From CAZAGT01 sp964484515 (GTDB taxonomy: Bacteria > Desulfobacterota > DSM-4660 > Desulfatiglandales > HGW-15), in NCBI GenBank assembly GCA_964484515.1, contig CAZAGT010000113.1:1-13689 (forward strand): 13,689 bases of DNA, read 5' to 3'. Below, piece by piece: positions 6,726 to 13,438 of the stretch. A program made the position numbers and the translations under genes. How positions within the stretch are numbered: position 1 is the stretch's first letter; every line of letters begins with the position of its first letter. The notes beneath the pieces were generated by a model. That model searched no databases, was not told the origin of the DNA, and was given only the letters and a program-made list of their open reading frames with translations.

Positions 6726-7940
6726 TCAAGTCACGCCTTCCTCGGCGAGCCGGGCAACCTCCTCCGCGCTCATGCCTAGGTACTTGCTCAGTATCATTTC
6801 GTTGTGCTCGCCGACGAGCGGGGAAGGGTGATCCACGCCGCCGGGTGTCTCGGAGAGCTTGAAGGGGATCCCGGGGATCTTGACCTTGCCGATGATGGGG
6901 TGCTCTACCTCGACAAAATACCCCCGGGCATTCAAATGAGGGTCATCGACGACCTCGGCAATATTGAGGATCGGCGAGTTGGCGACCCGCTCCCGGTCCA
7001 TCATGGCGCCTATTTCCTTAACGGTGTATTTCGTGGTGATCTTTTCGATCTCTTCCGCCAGAACGTACTTTTTCTCCCAGCGCTGGCGTTTGGTACGGTA
7101 ATCAGGATTCTCGGCCCACTCCGGCTTGCCGATCGCTTTACAGAAGCGGCGCCAGTGCTCATCTCCAACAGTGGCTATGATGATGTACCCATCCTTACAC
7201 TGAAAAGCCGCCATGGGCGCATCATGTGGGTTGTGGGATCCGATCGGCGTCAGGAGTTCCCCGGCAATGGTCCAGCGCACGACGGCTCCTTCAAGGATCG
7301 AAACCATGGCCTCCTGCATAGAGACGTCGACGAGTTGCCCCACGCCGGTCCTTTCGCGGTACCAAAGGGCGGCCATAATGGCGAAGGCGGCATGGACCGC
7401 AGCGTTGACGTCACCGAGGGAGGTCCCGACCTTTGTGGGCGGGTTATTCGGATGCCCGGTGATCGACATCATGCCGCTCATGGCCTGCGAGATATGATCA
7501 AAGGCCATGCGCTCCGAGTAAGGTCCCCACTGACCGAAGCCACTGATACCGGCCACGATGATGCGCGGGTTGATTTCCTTGAGAACCGGGTAATCGATCC
7601 CGAGACGTTTCATCACCCCGGGGGAGTAGTTTTCCAGGACCACATCCGCGATCTTTGTGAGGTCCTTAAAGATGGCCACCGCCTTCGGGTGTTTGAGGTT
7701 CAATGTGATTCCAAATTTGTTGCGATTAAGGGTCAGGAAGTAGCCGCTACGGCTTCGATCGTCGGGTCCGCCTGCGCCTTTGGCGACGATCGGCGGGTTG
7801 TCACGGATCACTTCACCACCGGGCGGTTCGATCTTGATGACTTCCGCTCCCAGGTCGGCAAAGAGCATCGAGCAGTACGGACCGGCATAGATCCGCGTGA
7901 GGTCAAGCATCCGCAGTCCTTCCAAAGGTTTCGGTTTCAT
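6726..7940 (-). CDS. Type III (CaiB/BaiF) CoA-transferase
   Basis: A 404-aa class III CoA-transferase that moves CoA from an acyl-CoA to a carboxylic acid. The N-terminus LEGLRMLDLTRIYAGPYCSMLFADLGAEVIKIEPP is the family signature. LTLNRNKFGITLNLK (69-83), VLENYSPGVMKRLGIDY and GISGFGQWGPY follow in the usual order. The catalytic Asp is expected at about residue 177 in GTSLGDVNAAVHA, with VDVSMQEA after it. The ATG at 7940 is preferred to the ATG at 7958 because GAGGAGGG lies 4 nt before it; the 7958 start would place this Shine-Dalgarno inside the gene. It is first of a two-gene leftward operon with the transporter. A MITE-like element ends 46 bp upstream, probably inside its promoter region. 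The acid substrate (formate/oxalate, carnitine, succinate-type or aromatic) cannot be deduced. Confidence 0.93.
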   Translation of the reverse strand: MKPKPLEGLRMLDLTRIYAGPYCSMLFADLGAEVIKIEPPGGEVIRDNPPIVAKGAGGPDDRSRSGYFLTLNRNKFGITLNLKHPKAVAIFKDLTKIADVVLENYSPGVMKRLGIDYPVLKEINPRIIVAGISGFGQWGPYSERMAFDHISQAMSGMMSITGHPNNPPTKVGTSLGDVNAAVHAAFAIMAALWYRERTGVGQLVDVSMQEAMVSILEGAVVRWTIAGELLTPIGSHNPHDAPMAAFQCKDGYIIIATVGDEHWRRFCKAIGKPEWAENPDYRTKRQRWEKKYVLAEEIEKITTKYTVKEIGAMMDRERVANSPILNIAEVVDDPHLNARGYFVEVEHPIIGKVKIPGIPFKLSETPGGVDHPSPLVGEHNEMILSKYLGMSAEEVARLAEEGVT

Positions 7941-7986
7941 GAAACCCTCCTCATTCAAGGGTTAGCCCTAGCTCCAGCAACTTGCT

Positions 7987-8176
7987 GAGGCTGTCGGAAA
8001 ACGCCCATCTGCCGTTCGACAGGCTCACGGCCCTGAGCGAAGCCGAAGGGCTGCGTTACCCTCATCCCTCGTCACTGCGGCGTACTTCTATGTACGCCTC
8101 ATTCCTCGGGATTTCGGAAGCCTTGCATATGGACATTTTCCATCAGCCTCAGGGAAATAGGTTTTTCGACAGCTTT
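7987..8176 (+). mobile_element. MITE-like 190-bp element, copy 1
   Basis: A 190-bp non-coding unit repeated at 13439. It starts GAGGCTGTCGGAAAAC and ends GTTTTTCGACAGCTTT, inverted relatives of each other. GCT lies directly outside both ends (7984-7986, 8177-8179) as a 3-bp target duplication. Inside are the TTCGACAGGCTCA / TGAGCGAAGCCGAA imperfect hairpin (about 8013-8050) and the perfect 7-bp hairpin GGCGTAC/GTACGCC (8079-8098). It has no transposase, so it would depend on an enzyme encoded elsewhere. It ends 46 bp upstream of the CoA-transferase start. Confidence 0.75.
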
Positions 8177-8179
8177 GCT

Positions 8180-8801
8180 AGTGGCGTTCATCCGTCACGA
8201 CGATATCGGGATGGCCTTTCCGCAGTCTATTCCACGAAAGGAGCTTCTCCCGGTGACTGAACCGGATCATTGTTCGTTGCAACGACCTTGTCATTCGAGT
8301 ACGCGGCCGCCAGGGGTCAAAACGAAAAGGACAACCTTCAGAATCGTCCTTGCCATCGCCGATCTCTCCCGCGTTTACGGTACCAAACCTGAATCGTCCT
8401 TGGCAACCGCTTCATGACGACGCCGGCTCATCATCGGATAATGGACTTCCTTTCGAGATCGTGACCGCCTGGCACCCACGAGCCTTATTTCTTGACCCTG
8501 ACGTTGCAAAAGTCGAGGATGCTGCAGATTCAAGGCGCCGAGGGTGCAGTCCCGACGCGTCGGGATAGCCTACTGCAAACCCTCGGCAACGCAGAAGATG
8601 CGGTATCATCGGCTTTCCCGGAGGGTAAACAACAGGTTGTCTTTTGGTTTTCGCTCGATGTCACAGCCGGTGATGTCCAGAGTGAAGATAAGAAACGGCG
8701 TAGGCCATTGTTATTCTTTTCTTTCCACACCTTTCGACCTGTTGTTTATGCAACGGTAGGGTTGACTATCATGTAGATTCTGTTAATCCTGTCCTAGAAA
8801 T
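8180..8801. other. Non-coding region between divergent genes
   Basis: About 620 bp between the MITE and the dehydrogenase. Short ORFs in all frames lack ribosome sites and family character. It contains two direct copies of GAATCGTCCTTG (8341 and 8392), a long compound inverted repeat at 8537-8587, and possible promoter elements just before 8803 (TTGACT at 8762-8767, no good -10). It may hold remnants of decayed genes, but none is recognisable. Confidence 0.5.
8537..8587. repeat. Compound inverted repeat (possible cruciform)
   Basis: GCCGAGGGT (8537-8545) pairs with ACCCTCGGC (8579-8587). The adjacent GCAG (8546-8549) pairs with CTGC (8573-8576). Enclosed is the perfect 16-bp palindrome TCCCGACGCGTCGGGA (8550-8565). 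The result is a nested, branched structure in non-coding DNA with no T-run, so it is not a typical terminator. Confidence 0.6.
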
Positions 8802-8823
8802 TGTGAAGAGGAGGGATCAATCC

Positions 8824-9711
8824 TTGTCAGACAGAGAAATCAGAATCGGATTTGCCGGTGCGGGTATTCTAGGCAGCGCCATTATGAGGCGACTGCTTGA
8901 CTGCGGCTTTGGTCTCAACGTTTGGAACCGGAACCCGGAAAAGCTTCGTCCCCTGATCGAAGCGGGTGCAGAGGGAGTCGCTAGGCCGATTGAACTCGCG
9001 CGAGCGAGTGATGTCGTGATGACCTGTGTCACCGACGGGTCCGCGGTAGAAGCCATAATGTTCGGAGACGACGGGGTCGCCGCGGCGGGATCAGCTGAAA
9101 AGATGTTTATCGATATGTCCACCACGGATGCGAAACATACCCAAGTGATGGCGGCAAGGCTCAAGGAACAATGCGGTATGGCATGGCTTGACGCACCGAT
9201 ATCGGGCGGTGCGCCCGCCGCACTTGCGGGGAGCATGGCGATCATGGTGGGAGGCTCGAAGGAAGATTTCAGACGCGCCCAGCCCATCTGGGATGCCTTG
9301 GCGGGACGCTGTACCTTGATGGGTGGTATCGGTGCTGGTCAGACCACGAAGATGATCAACCAACTGTTGGTCGCTTGCGGTTTCGTCGTCGTCGCCGAGG
9401 CCTGCAATCTGGCCGAACGGGCCGGGGTGGACGCAGGCAGCATTTCGCAAGCGCTTGAAGGTGGGCGGGCTGACTCACGGCTGTTGCAGGAGTATATGCC
9501 CAAAATGGCTACCTCGGATTTTTCGCTCACCGGCCCGATAGGGAACATGCTCAAAGATCTTGAGATGATTCACGACCTCGCCCGCGCAACCAACGCCGCC
9601 TTGCCGATCACGTCAATCGTGACCGAACTCTTCCGCAAACTGGTGGCGGACGGTTTCAGTGGACAAGACAATTCGGAGGTTGTCAGGCTGTATCGTTCGA
9701 CGGGAAAATGA
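8824..9711 (+). CDS. Beta-hydroxyacid dehydrogenase (3-hydroxyisobutyrate/tartronate semialdehyde type)
   Basis: A 295-aa NAD(P)-dependent dehydrogenase of the beta-hydroxyacid family, cytosolic. The Rossmann motif GFAGAGILGSAI (9-20) is followed by VWNRNPEK (33-40); Arg36 after the second strand suggests NADP preference. Family marks in order are DMSTTDA (97-103), DAPISGG (123-129, substrate binding), GQTTKMINQ (172-180, with catalytic Lys176 and Asn179) and NMLKDLEM (241-248). The TTG at 8824 is chosen because GAGGAGGG (8808-8815) is 8 nt upstream and the length then matches the family; a GTG at 8803 is the alternative. It is transcribed alone, convergent with the dehydrogenase/hydrolase operon and divergent from the CoA-transferase. 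Exact substrate (3-hydroxyisobutyrate, tartronate semialdehyde, 4-hydroxybutyrate or other) cannot be fixed. Confidence 0.92.
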   Translation: MSDREIRIGFAGAGILGSAIMRRLLDCGFGLNVWNRNPEKLRPLIEAGAEGVARPIELARASDVVMTCVTDGSAVEAIMFGDDGVAAAGSAEKMFIDMSTTDAKHTQVMAARLKEQCGMAWLDAPISGGAPAALAGSMAIMVGGSKEDFRRAQPIWDALAGRCTLMGGIGAGQTTKMINQLLVACGFVVVAEACNLAERAGVDAGSISQALEGGRADSRLLQEYMPKMATSDFSLTGPIGNMLKDLEMIHDLARATNAALPITSIVTELFRKLVADGFSGQDNSEVVRLYRSTGK

Positions 9712-9739
9712 AGGTTCGCGCTGTTTCGTAGCGCCCTTC
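9710..9739 (+). terminator. Hairpin after the hydroxyacid dehydrogenase
   Basis: GAAGG (9710-9714) pairs with CCTTC (9735-9739) and, above a 3-nt bulge, GCGCT (9718-9722) pairs with AGCGC (9730-9734) across a 7-nt loop. It overlaps the stop codon and is followed by TTCTTCC, a weak U-tract. A likely terminator. Confidence 0.4.
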
Positions 9740-9757
9740 TTCCACTCAGCCAGAAAC

Positions 9758-9912
9758 TGAATGTCGAATGTCGAACAGGGAATTTCGAATTACAAAGTTA
9801 TCCAGGCAACTGATTTAATGCGTCAGGAGATCGCCAAATATTCAGGCGGGGACCTCCTTGCACTTCTTGTAGATCGACATTCATCATTCGTTATTTGAAA
9901 TTCGATATTCCA
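9758..9912. repeat. Palindromic intergenic repeat of GAATGTCGAA type
   Basis: Left arm (9758-9793) reads GAATGTCGAATGTCGAAC then GAATTTCGAATT. The right arm (9874-9912) carries the inverse forms CGACATTC, TTGAAATTCGATATTC. About 80 bp of unrelated DNA lies between. Such TTCGAAATTC/GAATGTCGAAT repeats are familiar between genes in deltaproteobacterial genomes. It fills the gap between two convergent genes. Confidence 0.45.
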
Positions 9913-9984
9913 TTTCCTAACCGCCTCTCAGGTCGGCCTCGGTTCCCTTGGCACGTTTCCATGAAAGTGCATGCTAAACGGTGC

Positions 9985-11028
9985 CTAGGTGTTGTAAAGG
10001 ATGGCCTTTACGATGCGCCCCTCCCGGTTGTCTTTAAGACGTTCAAAGACCTCCGGTCCCGCTGTCAGTTTTTCCCCCATTGAGATGATCGGGCTCAGGT
10101 TGATTTCACGGGATTCGATCAGTTTGAGACTTGCGCCGAAGTCGGCCACCGAATAGATGAAGGAACCTCTGATATTCAATTCTGCACCGACGATGTGGTG
10201 CATGTTCACTTCGATCATACGCTGCGCCATACCAACCCAAACGATCATACCTCGGTTTTTCAGGGCGCCAAGCGACTGAGAAACGGCATCCTGAAACCCC
10301 ACCGCTTCGATGGCGATATCGGCCATTACGCCTGCCGTAATCTCCTTGACCCGAGAGCGGACGTCCTCTCTCGCCGGATTGACGGTAACATCGGCCCCCA
10401 GTTCCTGGGCGATTCGAAGACGGTGGTCCGACAAATCCGTCACGATCATGTTTCTGATCCCTCTGATTCTGAGCATTTGGAGGATCAGGAGGCCGATGGG
10501 ACCGGCACCAACCAGCAATGTGTGCTTCGCCTTTTGGACCGTGTCTTCCGGAAGTTGTTGCACGCTTCGATAGGCCACGGCCAGCGGTTCGACCATCGCC
10601 GCGTCCCCAAAATCGACAGCGGCGCCGATTGGAAACAGGCAGCGTTCCGGCACCGCGACGTACTCTGCCATGCCGCCGTCTTTTCTCATGACGCCTAGGA
10701 TTTCAGCGTTGGAGCATAGGTTCGTCAGCCCTTGCCGGCAATAGCTACAGGCATCACAAAAGAGCCTGGGTTGGACGACAACCGTATCACCCGCCTTAAA
10801 CGCACTGCCTTTCGCGGCTATCTCCACAACCCCCGCCATCTCATGCCCCATGACGAGGGGAGGTATCCTCCTTCCGGTCTTACCCAAGAACCCCTCGAAA
10901 TCCGAGCCGCAGATGCCAACGGCGCGAATGTTGATGAGCGATTCGTCCCGGGACGGTTTTGGCTGTGGGATCTCCTCGAGTTCGATTTTTCCGGGGGACT
11001 TGAAGACCAGCGCTTTCATGTTGTTCAT
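9985..11028 (-). CDS. Zinc-dependent medium-chain dehydrogenase (sorbitol/threonine DH-like)
   Basis: A 347-aa medium-chain alcohol dehydrogenase that would oxidise a polyol, sugar acid or secondary alcohol with NAD. Catalytic zinc ligands appear as Cys40 (GICGSD), His62-Glu63 (GHEMAGVV) and Glu147 (VEPLAVAY). Structural zinc is held by Cys91, 94, 97 and 105 (CDACSYCRQGLTNLC). The Rossmann fold has VGAGPIG (173-179) and ends at Asp198, which favours NAD over NADP. The ATG at 11028 overlaps the TGA of the lipoprotein gene as ATGA, so the two are translationally coupled; a TTG at 11037 and an ATG at 11019 are alternatives. It is the last gene of the FAH-lipoprotein-dehydrogenase operon. The closest subfamilies I recall are sorbitol, galactitol-phosphate and threonine dehydrogenases. 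Confidence 0.93.
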   Translation of the reverse strand: MNNMKALVFKSPGKIELEEIPQPKPSRDESLINIRAVGICGSDFEGFLGKTGRRIPPLVMGHEMAGVVEIAAKGSAFKAGDTVVVQPRLFCDACSYCRQGLTNLCSNAEILGVMRKDGGMAEYVAVPERCLFPIGAAVDFGDAAMVEPLAVAYRSVQQLPEDTVQKAKHTLLVGAGPIGLLILQMLRIRGIRNMIVTDLSDHRLRIAQELGADVTVNPAREDVRSRVKEITAGVMADIAIEAVGFQDAVSQSLGALKNRGMIVWVGMAQRMIEVNMHHIVGAELNIRGSFIYSVADFGASLKLIESREINLSPIISMGEKLTAGPEVFERLKDNREGRIVKAILYNT

Positions 11029-11738
11029 AACAGCCAACCACAGATGAGGGATGCGAAGGACCTTGAGTCTATTAATCCAGAGACGTTCTCAGATTCAAAC
11101 GTCTTTAGAAACTCTTCGGCTTCTTTGATGGATTTGCTCATATCTCTAATCAACCTGTCAACTTCACCTTCAATATCACCGGCTTCTTCCTTAAGGGCGC
11201 CGACGGACTGTGCGTTGAGATTGTGTTTCAGGTAGAGGACATAGTCGTTGAGGTGGGTCAGAACCGGTTCCAAGTTTGATTCGGCCTCTCTCATGGCCAC
11301 TCGCAGTCGGGCGTAACGCCTCTTGGTGAGAGCGAGGGATTTCTTGCTTTGTGACCGTAGTTTGCTGTTGGATATATCCTCGATCTCACTTTCCCATTCC
11401 ACAAAAAGGTCGCCCGCGATCTGATCAACCTTTTCGATTCTGGTGGTTACCTTATCGGCTCGTCTCTCGCATTCTTCGTAGTCTGATTTAAGCTTGTTGT
11501 AGAAATCCTCGAGGTCACCCCCTTCGAAACCGTACATCTCCTGTATTCTCGTCAGCACATCCTTGAACTGCTCCGACGCTTCCGCTTGGTCGGAGCGCGC
11601 CTTTTCGACCTGATCCTTGAGCAGATGCCGCTTTTCTTTTCCGAGTTGTTCCCAGACTGCGTAATAGGTCGTTTGGCAGCCCACGGAGAGAGAGAGAATT
11701 ATTACACCGAGAATACGTGACGAAATCATTCTGACCAT
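11025..11738 (-). CDS. DUF2959 family lipoprotein
   Basis: A 237-aa protein of the DUF2959 family, recognised by CQTTYYAVWEQLGKEKRHLLKDQVEKARSDQAEASEQFK, FEGGDLEDFYNKLKSDYEECERRA, the FVEWESEIEDISN and RRYARLRVAMREAE stretches, and LKHNLNAQSVGALK. A signal peptide ends in the lipobox LSVGC with lipidated Cys21, so it should be anchored in a membrane facing the periplasm. The rest is almost wholly helical and charged, probably coiled coil. The ATG at 11738 is chosen because GGAGGTG lies 8 nt upstream; a longer frame from 11783 has no such support and would bury the signal peptide. The last 12 residues (SRSFASLICGWL) look unlike the family and may be an appended tail. Family function is unknown. 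It is coupled by ATGA to the dehydrogenase and follows FAH by 57 bp. Confidence 0.88.
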   Translation of the reverse strand: MVRMISSRILGVIILSLSVGCQTTYYAVWEQLGKEKRHLLKDQVEKARSDQAEASEQFKDVLTRIQEMYGFEGGDLEDFYNKLKSDYEECERRADKVTTRIEKVDQIAGDLFVEWESEIEDISNSKLRSQSKKSLALTKRRYARLRVAMREAESNLEPVLTHLNDYVLYLKHNLNAQSVGALKEEAGDIEGEVDRLIRDMSKSIKEAEEFLKTFESENVSGLIDSRSFASLICGWLL

Positions 11739-11795
11739 GGGGTTTGCACCTCCGTCTCTCATGCCCGGAATGAGCCAGGACACGATCGGGGAGTA

Positions 11796-12587
11796 TCAGT
11801 GATCCGTTAGGGCGTCCTGTGTTTCCGATGAGGTTATGATCGGATTCTTCAGCCGCCCGATCCCTTCGATTTCCACAACGACGACATCCCCCGGATGCAT
11901 GGCAGCGATGCCCTGCGGCGTGCCGGTGCTGACGATATCGCCTGGACATAGGGTCATGATCCGTGAAAGATAGTGCAGGATATATTCAACTCTGAAGATG
12001 CAGTTTGCCGTGTTGTCCTCTTGCATGAGCTTACCATTCAGGTAGGTCCTCAAATCCAGAGTGTTCGGATTCAGGTCGGTCACCACGCAAGGTCCGATCG
12101 GGCCGAAGGTATCGAAGCCCTTGGCCGGTGTGAGATCGATTTGGCTTCGCTCTATCATGGCTCGCTCGGTTACGTCATTGAAGCAGGTGTATCCCAAGAC
12201 ATGATCAAGGGCTTCATTTTCCGGCACACCTTTCATCGCGTCCTTGATGATAAGCGCCAGTTCACCTTCGAAGATGACCCGCTCGGCGCCTTCGGGAAAG
12301 ACGATGGAGTCTCCGGGGCCGATCAGAGATGAGGGCGGCTTCAAGAAGAAGACGGGCTCGGCCGGGAATTCCTCCCCGATTTCCTGAATGAGGCCCCGGT
12401 AGTTGTGAGCGACGCAGATGATCTTGGTGGGGGTCACGGGTGGGAGCAGCCGAACGTCGTTCAGCGGATAAAGAATTCCTGTAGGCCGGTACTCCTCGAA
12501 AAAAGAACCTTGGATGACCTCTATGCCGTCGCCACTTACGATTCCAAGTTGAATGTCGTCTTGATGGGCAAACCGCGCAAGTTTCAT
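11796..12587 (-). CDS. Fumarylacetoacetate hydrolase (FAH) family enzyme
   Basis: A 263-aa FAH-family enzyme (acylpyruvase, 2,4-diketo acid hydrolase or HpcE-like isomerase/decarboxylase), cytosolic and metal dependent. Family motifs in order: IICVAHNY (57-63), FFLKPPSSLIGPGDSI (80-95), FEGELALII (106-114) with metal ligands Glu107 and Glu109, GYTCFNDVTER (132-142) with Asp138, KGFDTFGPIGP (156-166) with Lys156, and GDIVSTGTPQGI (216-227). The length equals short bacterial members (about 250-290 aa). The ATG at 12587 has GAGGTGA just upstream. It is first in a leftward operon with the DUF2959 lipoprotein and zinc dehydrogenase. Pairing of a dehydrogenase with an FAH enzyme is known from non-phosphorylative sugar-acid routes (for example L-fucose/L-rhamnose), where the diketo acid is cut to pyruvate; that role here is a guess. 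Confidence 0.92.
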   Translation of the reverse strand: MKLARFAHQDDIQLGIVSGDGIEVIQGSFFEEYRPTGILYPLNDVRLLPPVTPTKIICVAHNYRGLIQEIGEEFPAEPVFFLKPPSSLIGPGDSIVFPEGAERVIFEGELALIIKDAMKGVPENEALDHVLGYTCFNDVTERAMIERSQIDLTPAKGFDTFGPIGPCVVTDLNPNTLDLRTYLNGKLMQEDNTANCIFRVEYILHYLSRIMTLCPGDIVSTGTPQGIAAMHPGDVVVVEIEGIGRLKNPIITSSETQDALTDH

Positions 12588-12706
12588 TTCTTCACCTCGC
12601 GTTGAATTCGGAAAGCGAATGGATTAGGGGAGTATCATTGATAACAGCCCCGTTCACCAGGAACCGTGGATGCGATATCATCCTCTTCTCCGTCTGAAGG
12701 AAAACC

Positions 12707-12735
12707 ACTCTACGAAGGAGAGCAATGGTTGTCAA
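12707..12735 (-). promoter_or_regulatory. Consensus-like promoter for the FAH operon
   Basis: On the minus strand TTGACA (12730-12735) is separated by exactly 17 bp from TAGAGT (12707-12712). The -35 box is a perfect sigma70 match and the -10 box matches at four of six. It points at the FAH gene with a leader of about 110 nt. Confidence 0.5.
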
Positions 12736-12835
12736 GAATGGGTCGTTGTTAAGAATAGGAGGGGTGCCTGTTCTAAGGGAGGTCATCAGAAGAGGTAAGG
12801 CGCACGGTAGCCTGAGACGAACATATCAGTGGTGA
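12725..12835 (+). CDS. Possible 36-aa basic peptide
   Basis: A short rightward ORF starting ATG at 12725 with GGAG a few bases upstream (GAAGGAGAGCA). The product is basic (MVVKNGSLLRIGGVPVLREV and on) and ends in QW. Just after the stop, CTGAG/TTCAG (12842-12854) forms a small hairpin followed by CTTTTT. It overlaps the FAH promoter on the other strand and has no recognised family. It may be chance. Confidence 0.15.
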   Translation: MVVKNGSLLRIGGVPVLREVIRRGKAHGSLRRTYQW

Positions 12836-12984
12836 CCTATTCTGAGGTTTTCAGCTTTTTAGGGGACGCCCTTGCGTTAGAGGTCTTTCGGAGGGTGAAA
12901 AAAAAGAACATGGGAGCTTGGGCGGTCGAGAGGGTGACTGTTCGTCCCCTCACTCGGATGCCCTGCGCGCAAGCGCGATGTGCG

Positions 12985-13398
12985 TCACTTCGGCTCCAGC
13001 CGAACATCTACTTCATAGACGGACAAATTTCCATTAAAGTTCACCAGGTAACGTTTGTCAATCACAATCGAAGCCGGCTCGTAATCCTGGTGCTCAAAAA
13101 TGATACTGCACCCTTCGAGATCCCAATATCCTTCAAGCTCATAGAAGCCTTTTTTGTCAGTGGATCCCACCCTGTTTTGCATCACCGCTTTTTCGGTCCC
13201 AGGGCACCTAATCACGACGTTCGCGTCCGCTATCCCCTTCGCGCTCGCCTTGTCGAGGAGGTCTTCCACATCTTGAGCCTCACGAACGAAGCCCGAGATG
13301 GTGTATTTCGGCGTGTCGACAACCAGGACCTCCATGTAGTGGCAGCCGAAAAGCATGGGGGAGGCCACCGATAGTAGAATGGCGACGACGTATCGCAT
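12985..13398 (-). CDS. Small lipoprotein with transthyretin/carboxypeptidase-regulatory-like fold
   Basis: A 137-aa secreted lipoprotein. The first 18 residues form a signal peptide (MRYVVAILLSVASPMLFG) followed by Cys19 in the lipobox MLFGC, so it should be lipid anchored. The mature part resembles carboxypeptidase-regulatory/transthyretin-like beta domains: a TISGFV strand, GIADANVVIRCPGTE, a VGSTDKKGFYELEGYW stretch (the usual 'T-D-x-x-G-x-Y' pattern) and IIFEHQDYEPASIVI. Two further cysteines (in VIRCPG and EGCSI) may form a disulfide. ATG at 13398 is preferred, with AAGGA upstream; the GTG one codon earlier is possible. It is a single gene whose upstream region is interrupted by the second MITE copy 40 bp away. 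Its role is unknown; such domains often aid folding or binding. Confidence 0.75.
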   Translation of the reverse strand: MRYVVAILLSVASPMLFGCHYMEVLVVDTPKYTISGFVREAQDVEDLLDKASAKGIADANVVIRCPGTEKAVMQNRVGSTDKKGFYELEGYWDLEGCSIIFEHQDYEPASIVIDKRYLVNFNGNLSVYEVDVRLEPK

Positions 13399-13438
13399 CA
13401 CTTCATGTCCTTCAGGCGATCTTCTTCTGTTCGAAATA

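Larger units (their letters stand above)
12588..12984. other. Intergenic region upstream of the FAH operon
   Basis: About 400 bp holding the FAH promoter (12707-12735), a roughly 110-nt leader, and on the plus strand one 36-aa ORF with a ribosome site. A run of eight A's lies near 12899-12906. A small CGCG hairpin (about 12967-12978) lies just beyond the 3' end of the leftward lipoprotein gene. I see no other gene. Confidence 0.5.

Noticed and set aside
6804..7988. 394-aa plus-strand open frame over the CoA-transferase
   Set aside because: Shadow of a well-conserved leftward gene; its translation is low complexity in style and lacks recognisable domains.
8341..8403. Two copies of GAATCGTCCTTG 50 bp apart
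   Set aside because: Too few and too short for a CRISPR or tandem array; noted in the region entry only.
11788..12642. GGGGAGTATCA(G/T)TGAT near both ends of the FAH gene
   Set aside because: A 15-of-16 match is expected about once by chance in a window of this size; no symmetry or function is evident.
12829..13374. 181-aa plus-strand open frame over the small lipoprotein gene
   Set aside because: The minus strand encodes a signal peptide, lipobox and beta-domain pattern; the plus frame has none.
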